A DNA stretch of 64,000 nucleotides, taken from NCBI GenBank assembly GCA_947378425.1, contig CANCJV010000005.1, forward strand, positions 1-64,000, read 5' to 3'. The position numbers and the translations under genes are program-made. The notes under the pieces were generated by a model that saw nothing but the letters and a program-made list of their open reading frames with translations, made no database searches and was not told the DNA's origin. Source of the DNA: Synechococcaceae cyanobacterium. Its GTDB lineage: Bacteria > Cyanobacteriota > Cyanobacteriia > PCC-6307 > Cyanobiaceae. Shown piece after piece: positions 25,263 to 33,109 of this stretch (its first letter is position 1; each line of letters opens with the position of its first letter).

Positions 25263-25540
25263 GTTGGTCGCTGGTGTTCACCGAGCGGTACAACCGCCGA
25301 GCCGCTCGTTTTCTGCGGCGCCATCCCGACAAGAAAGAGGCGTACCGCAAGACCCTGCTCTTGCTGGAAGCCAATCCGCACCATCCCTCACTGCGGCTGC
25401 ATGGACTACGAGGTCGCCTTCAGAGACTGCATTCCGTTTCTATCAATCTGAGCTATCGCATCACGCTTGAAGTTCTGATTGAAGGCCAAACGCTGATCCC
25501 GATCGACATCGGCTCCCACGATGTGGTTTACAGGGGCTGA
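25259..25540 (+). CDS. RelE/YafQ-like toxin
   Basis: RelE/ParE-superfamily protein of 93 residues starting at TTG (25259), overlapping the antitoxin stop by 4 bases. The pattern FTERYNRRAARFLRRHPDKK, then HPSLRLHGLRGRLQRLHSVS and NLSYRITLEVLIEGQTLIPI, is typical of the mRNA-interferase or gyrase-inhibitor fold. The end (DIGSHDVVYRG) is also family-like. Whether it is an RNase or a gyrase poison cannot be told from sequence. Confidence 0.82.
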   Translation: MSWSLVFTERYNRRAARFLRRHPDKKEAYRKTLLLLEANPHHPSLRLHGLRGRLQRLHSVSINLSYRITLEVLIEGQTLIPIDIGSHDVVYRG

Positions 25541-25543
25541 CTG

Positions 25544-25845
25544 TTACGGCGCGACATCAACCAGGCTGCTGAGAATGAAGGGGCGGCGGTTCTCCTTGAT
25601 CCCGTCGGCGGCCACCAGATCCACCTTGCGACCCGCCAGCACCAAGGCCGGATCCACCGCCAGCGCCTGGCGGGAGGCAGTGTCCACATCCAGCAGCACC
25701 GTGGAGGCGGCCAGCTGCTGGGCCAGGCGGGTCTTGCCGCAGGCTTTCGGGCCCTCGATCACCACCGCGCCGGCGGCGCCCAGGCAAGCGCGCAACTCGG
25801 CGTCGGCGATGCGGGGGCGGTAGGCAAGCCTTTACTGGCGGCCAT
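25544..25845 (-). pseudogene. Remnant of AAA ATPase (DUF4143-type) gene
   Basis: Reading leftward, the frame gives YRPRIADAELRACLGAAGAV and the Walker A GPKACGKTRLAQQL, then LLDVDTASRQALAVDPAL. This is the N-terminus of the ATP-binding DUF4143 family, normally about 400 residues. Only about 95 residues remain; after LVLAG the sequence departs from the family and stops. An ATG at 25845 (MAASKG) is in another frame, and a TAA lies just before LAYRPR, so a one-base frameshift near 25828-25834 also damages the 5' end. A 23-bp tandem repeat lies directly upstream. Confidence 0.7.
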
Positions 25846-25858
25846 GGCGGGGCGAGCA

Positions 25859-25973
25859 ATGCAGGAGATGCCGGGATCCTAATGCAGAAAAAACCGGCCT
25901 TCTGATGCAGATAAAATAGAGCTTCTGATGCAGGAAAAACTGGCCGGTCGATGCAGGAAAAACAGAGACGGCG
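25859..25973. repeat. Five tandem copies of a 23-bp repeat
   Basis: ATGCAG occurs at 25859, 25882, 25905, 25928 and 25951, exactly 23 bases apart. Units are degenerate. Copies 2, 4 and 5 share ATGCAG followed by an A-rich run, and copies 2 and 3 share the ending CTTCTG. The array begins 13 bases upstream of the ATG of the ATPase remnant, so it lies in that gene's promoter region. It lacks spacers and is not a CRISPR array. It may be a regulatory or protein-binding array. Confidence 0.85.
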
Positions 25974-26012
25974 GGAGTGGCTTTGGTTCGGGGCGAGGCA
26001 CGGCACCGAAGA

Positions 26013-26465
26013 TCACGCGCTCGCGATCACATGACCCTGAACTTGGGTAGGCATCAGAAACGCAAAATCCTTGTCCGTGGTCAACAGGACGGCCTGGGCG
26101 GCAACGGCAGTTGCTGCATCCCACAGGTCGTTCTTACCCATGGCTCGTGCCCCTTGTGAATGGGCGCGGGCATGGAGATCCAGCTGCACATAGGCATCAA
26201 TCACGGACGGATGGTTGATGTTCACGATCGTCAGCGAGCGGAAAGCCGTGTCCAGGGCCTGGCGTTTGGCTGCTCCCCAGTTCCCAGCTTCCGCCATTAC
26301 CCGAGCCTCAGCCAGGCTGACCACGCTCACCAGGGGCCGAGGCTGACAGTGAATCAAGTCAAAGGTGTCCTGAATCTGCTGACCCAGAGCGTTCCCCCGC
26401 ACCAGATGAAGAATCACGCTGGTGTCGAGGAGGTAAGGCCTGCCGGCACTTGCCGCCGCCGTCAT
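26013..26465 (-). CDS. vapC: PIN-domain toxin, VapC-like
   Basis: 150-residue PIN-domain RNase. The acidic residues of the active site are seen in YLLDTSVILHLVRGN (Asp), VVSLAEARVMAEAG (Glu), GKNDLWDAATAVAA (Asp) and LLTTDKDFAFL (Asp). The domain appears complete. It overlaps the preceding 316-residue gene by 4 bases, the arrangement expected for an antitoxin-toxin pair, although the partner is not a classical VapB. A region of no genes and the 23-bp repeats lie downstream. Confidence 0.88.
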   Translation of the reverse strand: MTAAASAGRPYLLDTSVILHLVRGNALGQQIQDTFDLIHCQPRPLVSVVSLAEARVMAEAGNWGAAKRQALDTAFRSLTIVNINHPSVIDAYVQLDLHARAHSQGARAMGKNDLWDAATAVAAQAVLLTTDKDFAFLMPTQVQGHVIASA

Positions 26466-27412
26466 CGAATGGCAGCGAGGGCCGTGATCAGTTCGTCGTC
26501 GGTTTCATCACCGGGCCAGGTGCCGAAAAAGGTGGCGACGCCGGATCCCGGCCCTTGAACAGCCGGCGTGAAGACGGGCATGGAGCCCCACGCTCTCGGC
26601 GCTTCGCTGAACAACTCATCGTCCCCATGGGCCGGTTGGATCTGGCTGATGCCGATCTGTTGAATGCGGCCTGATGGGCGGAACTCAGCGACGCCAGCCA
26701 CCACGACCCGCTGACCAAAAAGAGCCCTCAGGTCTTCCATGGTGACGCTGGCTGGCAGCCGGGCCTGGATCTTTTCGCCGTCATCACTGAGCAGGGTGAC
26801 GGAAGGCCTGGTGGAGGAGATGGTGTCGAACTTGCCGGTGAAGCGGATGGTCTGGGGGAGAGGCGTCTGGAGCACCAACTCCTCCAGCAAGGGAATGTCG
26901 GAGGCGTTCAAGGCCACGGTTGGCCCCGCTGCATCCAGGGGCCCAAGGCTGATGCCAGTGAAGGCTCCGGTGGGCACTCGGGCGAAGCGAAGGCACCCTT
27001 CCAACAGAGGCCGATCAGCCCTCAGGTTTGGACGATCCCCCTGCTGAATCTCCCGCAGCACGGCGGCAAACAGATCAAGGGCTGTGCTGCCCGGCGGTGC
27101 CAGGGGCTCCTCCTGCTCCAACAGGCTGATCTGCCCTGTACCGCCAAAGACTTCAGGAGCGGCCTCTTCCAGCGTGGGCGCCTCCAGCTCCAGCACAGCA
27201 GAGCCGGCGTGCAAACCCGTGATCATCTGGCTGGTGCAGGCCTCCAACCATCGGGGCCTTGGACCCGGCGGATTGCTGATGCCCTCCACCTGAAAGCGCA
27301 GCGCCAGACTTGAACCCTCCTTGAGCGCAGCCAGCAACTCAGCCAACTGATCGCCGCTGACACGGAGCTGCGCACCGTCTCCTCCTACCAGTACCAGCCG
27401 ATGTCGCTTCAA
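26462..27412 (-). CDS. 316-residue partner of PIN toxin, OB-fold-like
   Basis: Not a known family to me. Residues 1-110 are acidic and mixed. Around residues 190-265 the sequence reads IRFTGKFDTISSTRPSVTLL, then SDDGEKIQARLPASV, FGQRVVVAGVAEFRPSGRIQ and IGISQIQPA. That alternation of strands with GxAxFxPSG resembles an OB-fold nucleic-acid-binding domain (inference). The last residues, FFGTWPGDETDDELITALAA, look like the short C-terminal tail by which VapB-type antitoxins clasp a PIN toxin. The 4-base overlap with vapC supports a toxin-antitoxin pair with an unusually large antitoxin. Confidence 0.6.
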   Translation of the reverse strand: MKRHRLVLVGGDGAQLRVSGDQLAELLAALKEGSSLALRFQVEGISNPPGPRPRWLEACTSQMITGLHAGSAVLELEAPTLEEAAPEVFGGTGQISLLEQEEPLAPPGSTALDLFAAVLREIQQGDRPNLRADRPLLEGCLRFARVPTGAFTGISLGPLDAAGPTVALNASDIPLLEELVLQTPLPQTIRFTGKFDTISSTRPSVTLLSDDGEKIQARLPASVTMEDLRALFGQRVVVAGVAEFRPSGRIQQIGISQIQPAHGDDELFSEAPRAWGSMPVFTPAVQGPGSGVATFFGTWPGDETDDELITALAAIR

Positions 27413-27546
27413 GCTGAAGGCCCGACGTCCAACGATTGGGTTTCACCGTAGGTCGCTGGGGGCGCATCGGCGTCCGTGGAATCACAGATCCCAGCCTGGC
27501 TTGCCGCCTCGACCTGACCGCCCACAGTGGGGCCGCTCGCCACGGC

Positions 27547-28767
27547 TCAGAGCTCGCCGTTGAACGCCTGGTGCAGGAGGGACTTCTTCAGTTCCTCCAG
27601 GGCGGCGAGTTTGCGTTCGTAGAGGCGGGTGAGGTGTTGGGTTTCGACTGACAGCTCCTGAAGGGTTGCAACGATCACCTGTTGCGTCTCTATAGGGGGC
27701 GCCGTGATGGGGAGCGTCTTTACCGCTCCGTTACTGATCTTCTTCATTGTCGGATTGGCTCCTTGCGCCCTTCCCATAATTTCCATCCTCAATGCAGGAG
27801 TGCGCATTTGGTAGTAAAGGAACTCAGTACTCATGCGATCCGGCATGGGATTCATGCGCATGATGAGGTCGGGATAAATAGTCGGCTGCTCAATGTCGGC
27901 GGCAATTGCAACATGTCCTACCAACTCTGGCGTGTTGCTGCGCGTGACGAGAAAGTCGCCATTTTTAACCCAGTAGCTCCTATTCGGATCAGTCGGCGCC
28001 GAAGTATATTTAATTTTGTCAGATCGGAAGCGAAATCCAGTAACAGATGAAAGTGTGAGGACAGGTGTCCCCGAATCTGCGTGGTTGGCCGCTGGCGGTG
28101 ACCATCCATTCTGAGGTTGTGTAGCAAGGACTATTTCGAGCGTCGTCTCTACCCACTCCTCCCCCCGCTGACTGAAGACGGCTTGAAGGTGACTCTCAAA
28201 GATCGCGCGGGCGTTCTGGAGGTTCCGTTCGGCGTTGGCTTTGGCGGTAGCGAGGCCCGCAAACGCTTCGTCGAGCAGGGCGACGATTCGAAGCTGTTCG
28301 GGGAGTGGGGGGACAGGAACAGGAATTTCGCGAAGACTGCCTTGATTAAGCTTCGGGACAGTCAAGCCTGAAACAAACTCGTTTAGGTCAGAGTGGTTGA
28401 GGTGGTAGATGAGCCAGTTATCGAGGATCATGCTCCGATGCGGCCTCAATACATGGGCGTGATTGTTGACCCAAATCTTTCCTTCAACTGCGAAGGCGGT
28501 CTTCTCGCCTGATGCCCACTTGGCGCCATCTTCACCGACAAGCACCAGCGGTTCGTCAAACAAATATCCGGCGACTCTGTCGAGCACTCCGGTCGCACCG
28601 TAGTAGGGATACTCTCCAGCCTCGCGGTCTCGTTTGGTGATTGGCTTGCGCTTGTGGTCGAGCACATCGCAAAGCTCGCCAAGGGACATGATTTCCCACC
28701 CTTCCTTCATACCAACGCCCCGATCCGCCTCAGCACTTCCGCAGTCTCGGTCCTCAATGACGTTCAT
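27547..28767 (-). CDS. hsdS: Type I restriction-modification specificity subunit
   Basis: HsdS of 406 residues with two target-recognition domains. The first ends in KLNQGSLREIPVPVPPLPEQ followed by the coiled spacer LRIVALLDEAFAGLATAKAN. The second ends in TMKKISNGAVKTLPITAPPI followed by the second spacer ETQQVIVATLQELSVETQHL. The first ATG overlaps the KilA-N gene by 4 bases; Met20 (28710, MKEGWEIMSLGEL) is a plausible alternative start. The recognition sequence cannot be deduced. The sequence is clearly less GC-rich than the backbone, as usual for HsdS. Confidence 0.93.
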   Translation of the reverse strand: MNVIEDRDCGSAEADRGVGMKEGWEIMSLGELCDVLDHKRKPITKRDREAGEYPYYGATGVLDRVAGYLFDEPLVLVGEDGAKWASGEKTAFAVEGKIWVNNHAHVLRPHRSMILDNWLIYHLNHSDLNEFVSGLTVPKLNQGSLREIPVPVPPLPEQLRIVALLDEAFAGLATAKANAERNLQNARAIFESHLQAVFSQRGEEWVETTLEIVLATQPQNGWSPPAANHADSGTPVLTLSSVTGFRFRSDKIKYTSAPTDPNRSYWVKNGDFLVTRSNTPELVGHVAIAADIEQPTIYPDLIMRMNPMPDRMSTEFLYYQMRTPALRMEIMGRAQGANPTMKKISNGAVKTLPITAPPIETQQVIVATLQELSVETQHLTRLYERKLAALEELKKSLLHQAFNGEL

Positions 28768-29606
28768 TTTCCCTCCTTCTCCTCCGGCAATTGGGGTGTG
28801 CGTTCATCGGCCGTCAGCAGTTTCATCTGCCCGATGGCAATCTGGTTGAGGCGGGTGAGACGTTCGGATTGAGGGAGAGCTTGGCCGATGAACAGGGCGT
28901 TGAGATTTTCGAGGTTGGAGAGGCAAACGAGCTGGGCGCCGGTGGCTTGGTCGCGAATGTTGCCCTTTTCGCCAGGGTTTTGGCTGCGCCATTGGGCGGC
29001 AGTCTGGCCGAAGAGGGCCATGTTCAACAGATCGGCCTCGCTGGCATAGACAAAGCTGATCTGATCCTTACTCAGCTGGGTGGGAATCAGATGAGTCTGG
29101 ATGGCGTCGGTGTGGATGCGATAGTTGATCTTGGCAAGGTTGCGGCGAATATCCCAACCGAGAGTCTGGCGCTCACTGTCTTTGAGGCGCTGGAACTCTT
29201 TGATCAGGTAGAGCTTGAACTCCACCGAAATCCAGGCGGCGAATTCAAAGGCGATATCGGCGTGGGCATAGGTGCCGCCATAGCGGCCGGTTTTCGACTG
29301 AATGCCGATGGCGCCGGTGCGCTCGATCCATTGCTTCGGGGTCAGCGTGAAGCTGTTCAGACCGGCTTGCATTTTAATCCCGTCGAATTCGACGGGATTA
29401 AAACCGGAGTTGTTGATCTGTTCCCACAGCCCCAGAAATTCAACCGTGTTGCGGTTGCGCAGCCAGTTCCGAATCAGATCGTCAGTGGTGGCCTTGCCCT
29501 TGTAGCGGGCGATGTCCGTCAGGCAGATGTAATCCTGGCTGTTGATCGCGACGATGCGGACTTGGCTGGAGAGCACCTCGATGTTTTTCGTCGCAGGCTG
29601 ACTCAT
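28764..29606 (-). CDS. KilA-N domain protein within the hsd operon
   Basis: 280-residue protein with an N-terminal KilA-N domain (DYICLTDIARYKGKATTDDL, IRNWLRNRNTVEFLGLWEQI, GRYGGTYAHADIAFEFAAWI, SVEFKLYLIKEFQRL). The C-terminal half contains QTHLIPTQLSKDQISFVYAS and QATGAQLVCLSNLENLNALF. KilA-N domains bind DNA and occur in phages and mobile elements; a gene of this type between hsdM and hsdS is a recurrent arrangement in type I systems. It overlaps both neighbours by 4 bases. Its function may be regulation or recruitment, which is inference. Confidence 0.85.
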   Translation of the reverse strand: MSQPATKNIEVLSSQVRIVAINSQDYICLTDIARYKGKATTDDLIRNWLRNRNTVEFLGLWEQINNSGFNPVEFDGIKMQAGLNSFTLTPKQWIERTGAIGIQSKTGRYGGTYAHADIAFEFAAWISVEFKLYLIKEFQRLKDSERQTLGWDIRRNLAKINYRIHTDAIQTHLIPTQLSKDQISFVYASEADLLNMALFGQTAAQWRSQNPGEKGNIRDQATGAQLVCLSNLENLNALFIGQALPQSERLTRLNQIAIGQMKLLTADERTPQLPEEKEGK

Positions 29607-31498
29607 CCCAGAAGCCCCCGGATCCTCGCCAACACCTCAGCACTCTCCACATCCAGCGTCGCAATCTCCGCCATGATCTCCTGCGGGCTGCGGTGTGCGA
29701 TTTCATCGCCGCCGTTGGGGTTCTTCACCGAGAGATCAAACGTCTCCCGATCGATCGCCTCCACATCCACACTCCAACTCTTGGGCGAGTCAGCAAAAGT
29801 CTTCTGCAGCTCCACGAACTCCGCCAGATCCCGATCATTGAGCGGATTGGTTTTGCCCAGGTTGCGGCCGGGATCGAGCTGGTAGAACCACACGTTGCGG
29901 GTGGGCGCGCCCTTCTCGAAAAACAAGACCACCGTTTTCACCCCCGCCCCCTGGAAGGTGCCGCCGGGGCAGTCGAGCACAGTGTGAAGATTGCACTCCT
30001 GCAGCAGCTTCTGGCGCAGGGCCACCGAGGCGTTATCGGTATTCGATAAAAACGTGTTTTTGATCACCACGCCGGCGCGGCCGCCGGCCCGCAGCAGGCG
30101 GATGAAGTGCTGCAGAAACAAAAACGCAGTTTCTCCGGTGCGGATCTCGAAGTTCTGCTGCACCTCCTTGCGTTCGCTGCCGCCGAAGGGGGGATTGGCC
30201 AGGATCACATCAAAGCGATCCTTCTCCTGCACATCGCTGAGGTTTTCAGTGAGGGTGTTGGCGTGGCTGATCTTGGGCGCCTCAATGCCGTGCAGGATCA
30301 TGTTCATGATCGCGATCACATAGGCGAGGCTCTTTTTCTCCTTGCCGGTGAAGGTGCGGTTTTGCAGGGTGTCGAGATCGTCGGTGCTGAGTTCAGCGCC
30401 GCTGGCTCCACCCTGGCGCATGTACTCAAACGCTTCGCACAGGAAGCCCGCTGAGCCCACCGCTGGGTCGTAGACCGTTTCACCAATCTGCGGAGCCACC
30501 ACCTGCACGATGGCGCGAATCAAGGGCCGGGGCGTGTAGTACTCACCGCCGTTGCGGCCGGCGTTGCCCATGCGCTTGATCTTTTCCTCATAGAGCATCG
30601 AGAGCTCATGCTTCTCGGCCTGGGAGCGGAAGCGCAGGCCATCGATCACATCGATGATTTCGCGCAGGTTGTAGCCGCTGCTGATCTTGTTGTTGAGTTC
30701 ACCAAAGATCTCGCCGATCTTGTATTCAATAGTGTTTCTCTTGTCATCTGAACTCCCCTTGAATCCCTTCAGATAGGGGAAGAGCTTATTGTTGACAAAA
30801 TCCAGCAGGTCGTCACCAAGAAGGGCATCCTTTGCTGGCTGGCCGGTGGCGTCCTTTGGCGCCGCCCAGCTGTTCCAGCGGTAGGGCTCCTCCAGGATGG
30901 GCGTGGTGCTGCGGCCCTCCAGGGCGGCCACGGCGGCCTTGTCGTCTTCGAGCCCGTCGAGGTATTTGAGGAACAGCAGCCAGGAGGTCTGCTCGGTGTA
31001 ATCGAGCTCGGTGCCGCAGCCGGCCTCCTTGCGCAGGCAGTCGTCGATGGCGCGGAAGGCCTGATCAAAGCTGCTGGCGGTGGAGCTGCTGGCCGTGGCG
31101 CGGCCGGAGCCCCGAGCAGCCCGCGGGCGGCGGGCGGCGCGTTCGCCATCAGGCCCCATGGCTGCCGAGGCGCCCTCGCCCACGGATCCGCCTTCGCCAT
31201 CGGTGAGGGCGACGGACCCGCCGCGACCGCGGCCGGGCACGATCAGGCCGCGCCCGAGCAGCTGGGCTTTGACGGCGTCGTAGCTGGCCTCGTCCCACTC
31301 GAGCACGTCGCGCAAGCGGCCGTTGCCGGCCGAACCGCCCAGGGCCGCCAGGGCGCCAAGAAACTCGTCCTGCAGGTCATCGCCGGGGTCGTCCTGGGGC
31401 GACTCTTCAGGGCCGGCGTCGCGCAGGGGGCTCTCGGCGGCGAAGGTCAACGGGGCGGGGAGCTTTCGCCAAAGAATAGCCAGCGGGGTTGGCGCCAA
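29603..31498 (-). CDS. hsdM: Type I restriction-modification methyltransferase subunit
   Basis: N6-adenine methyltransferase, 631 residues. The HsdM N-terminal helical domain begins at SSFDQAFRAIDDCLRKEAGC, and the methylase has GEYYTPRPLIRAIVQVVAP, DPAVGSAGFLCEAFEYM (SAM site) and the catalytic motif ILANPPFGGSERKE. An extra N-terminal region of about 140 residues includes DEFLGALAALGGSAGNGRLR and LLGRGLIVPGRGRGGSVALT, which resembles a winged-helix DNA-binding unit, followed by an Arg/Ala/Ser-rich linker. The stop overlaps the KilA-N start by 4 bases. This gene heads the leftward operon. Confidence 0.93.
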   Translation of the reverse strand: MAPTPLAILWRKLPAPLTFAAESPLRDAGPEESPQDDPGDDLQDEFLGALAALGGSAGNGRLRDVLEWDEASYDAVKAQLLGRGLIVPGRGRGGSVALTDGEGGSVGEGASAAMGPDGERAARRPRAARGSGRATASSSTASSFDQAFRAIDDCLRKEAGCGTELDYTEQTSWLLFLKYLDGLEDDKAAVAALEGRSTTPILEEPYRWNSWAAPKDATGQPAKDALLGDDLLDFVNNKLFPYLKGFKGSSDDKRNTIEYKIGEIFGELNNKISSGYNLREIIDVIDGLRFRSQAEKHELSMLYEEKIKRMGNAGRNGGEYYTPRPLIRAIVQVVAPQIGETVYDPAVGSAGFLCEAFEYMRQGGASGAELSTDDLDTLQNRTFTGKEKKSLAYVIAIMNMILHGIEAPKISHANTLTENLSDVQEKDRFDVILANPPFGGSERKEVQQNFEIRTGETAFLFLQHFIRLLRAGGRAGVVIKNTFLSNTDNASVALRQKLLQECNLHTVLDCPGGTFQGAGVKTVVLFFEKGAPTRNVWFYQLDPGRNLGKTNPLNDRDLAEFVELQKTFADSPKSWSVDVEAIDRETFDLSVKNPNGGDEIAHRSPQEIMAEIATLDVESAEVLARIRGLLG

Positions 31499-31875
31499 TA
31501 GCTGGCCGAGTGGCCACAGGCGCAGCGATGCGCCAGGCGAAGGAGAAGCACAAGAGCATGCCGATGCCGGCCCATTGTCGGTCGTCCTGGCAGGGACGGA
31601 ATCGATCCAATCACCGTCTTGTGGACACCACGAACCTCGTCATCAACCTCCACACCAGGAGGCAATTCGGAGTCGGCCTGCTGGCCTTCAACCCGCAATC
31701 ATGGGAGCAGCCCGTAACGACCGGATCGGCACCTGGAACCATCCCGGACAGCGAAAATCCCGGACAAAAGAGCACTACCAGTCCGATCAAGGGTGCTGCG
31801 CCCGGCTTGGGCTGGGCTCGTCATCGCTGAGGGGGCGATGTCCGGGGTGCGCTGAAGGGGGAAAATCGGCTTGGA
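31499..31875. other. Intergenic region at the right end of the restriction island
   Basis: About 375 bases between the start of hsdM and the end of the AI-2E-type permease gene. A minus-strand frame (VEGQQADSELPPGVEVDDEV) might be a gene fragment, but it has no family match and poor continuity. The hsdM promoter should be here. No direct repeats or tRNA fragment that would mark an attachment site were recognised. Confidence 0.4.
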
Positions 31876-33000
31876 TTACAGCGACTGACCACCCGCCAAC
31901 CGCTCGCCCCCGCTCCCCAGCGCCTCCAGCTCCCCCCGCCGCAGCCGCCCCGCCCAGGCATCGAGAAACGTCTTGCCGCAGCTGGCCACCGGCACCGCCA
32001 GCAGCAGGCCCAGCAGTTCACCGAGCCCCAGCAGGCTGCCGAGGCGGGCGCCGATCGGCAGGCTGATCAGCAGCCAGGCGGGCTGCAGGCCGACGATGCT
32101 GCCCATCAGCCTCGGCTGGATCACCTGATCCACCACCTGTCCCACCGTGATCGCCGCCGCCAGCACCTCCACCCCCTGGCGCGGATCCTGCAGGGCCAGC
32201 AGCAGGCTCACCAGCACGATCGTCAGGGCGCTGGCGTAGGGCACCAGGGTGGTGAAACCGATCGTGACGGCGAACAACACGCCATAGGGAATGCCGAGCA
32301 AGGTGAACACCACCATCTGCAGCAGGCTGAGAATCAAGGCCAGCACCACCTGGCCGGCGAAATAGCCGCGGAAGGTGCGATAGAGGGTGCCGGTGACCAA
32401 AGAACGTACCCCTGGGGATAACCACTCCGCCAGCCCCGCGGCGATGCGCTCGCCACCCAGCAGCAGGAACACCGTCAACACCAGCACGATCACGGTGTTG
32501 ACCGTCAGCCCCACGGTGGCGCCCAGCAGGCTGAGCACTTGCTGGCTCAACTGGCTGGCCAATTTGCTGGTGCGGCTGATCAGTTCGCTGCTGAGATTGC
32601 CGAAATCGGTGGGCAACCCCTTGGCCACCGCCCAGTTCTGCAACTCCGACAGCAGGGTTTCGCCCTTGGCCAGCCAGCCCGGCAACGCGGTGATCAGTTC
32701 ATCGAGCTGGGTGACCAGGCGCGGCAGCAGCCACAGGGCCGCCAGCACCACCCCCCCGAAGCCGATGCCCAGCACCAGCAGCAGCGCCAAGGGCCGGGGC
32801 AGCCGTTGGTCCACCAGCCAGCGGGTCGGGATGTCCAGCAGGAAGGCCAGCAGCGCCGCCGTCAAGAACAGGGCCGGGAACGGCGCCAGGGGCAGCAGCA
32901 GCTGGCGCAGCACCCACAGATTGAGCACCAGCAGCGGCAGGGCCAGGCTGATCCGCAGCCAGGGAGGCAACACCAACCGCTCGAGCATCGCCTCTGCCAA
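31876..33000 (-). CDS. AI-2E/PerM-family transporter
   Basis: 374-residue inner-membrane protein of the AI-2E exporter/PerM (UPF0118) family. It has two N-terminal hydrophobic regions, an amphipathic periplasmic region (LPGWLAKGETLLSELQNWAV), then the core ending in LVPYASALTIVLVSLLLALQ, VGQVVDQVIQPRLMGSIVGL and PAWLLISLPIGARLGSLLGL. The VxQxxxxxIxPxxxGxxVxLxP block is diagnostic. Members move varied small molecules or ions; the substrate here is unknown. It follows the island in backbone orientation. Confidence 0.88.
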   Translation of the reverse strand: MAEAMLERLVLPPWLRISLALPLLVLNLWVLRQLLLPLAPFPALFLTAALLAFLLDIPTRWLVDQRLPRPLALLLVLGIGFGGVVLAALWLLPRLVTQLDELITALPGWLAKGETLLSELQNWAVAKGLPTDFGNLSSELISRTSKLASQLSQQVLSLLGATVGLTVNTVIVLVLTVFLLLGGERIAAGLAEWLSPGVRSLVTGTLYRTFRGYFAGQVVLALILSLLQMVVFTLLGIPYGVLFAVTIGFTTLVPYASALTIVLVSLLLALQDPRQGVEVLAAAITVGQVVDQVIQPRLMGSIVGLQPAWLLISLPIGARLGSLLGLGELLGLLLAVPVASCGKTFLDAWAGRLRRGELEALGSGGERLAGGQSL

Positions 33001-33109
33001 CTAGGGCCCCACAGGCGGGGCAGGAATGGGCTCAGCTTGGCGGCCGAACGGATCGGCCGCCACAGTCAGAGAACGGCGCCGCAGCCCAGAACCTGGCGTT
33101 GCCTGGGTT

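Noticed and set aside
25859-25973. CRISPR array
   Set aside because: The 23-bp units follow one another directly without unique spacers and are degenerate; no cas genes are present.
31447-31698. Small gene on the minus strand near the start of hsdM
   Set aside because: VEGQQADSELPPGVEVDDEV looks slightly protein-like, but the rest of the frame is not and no family fits.
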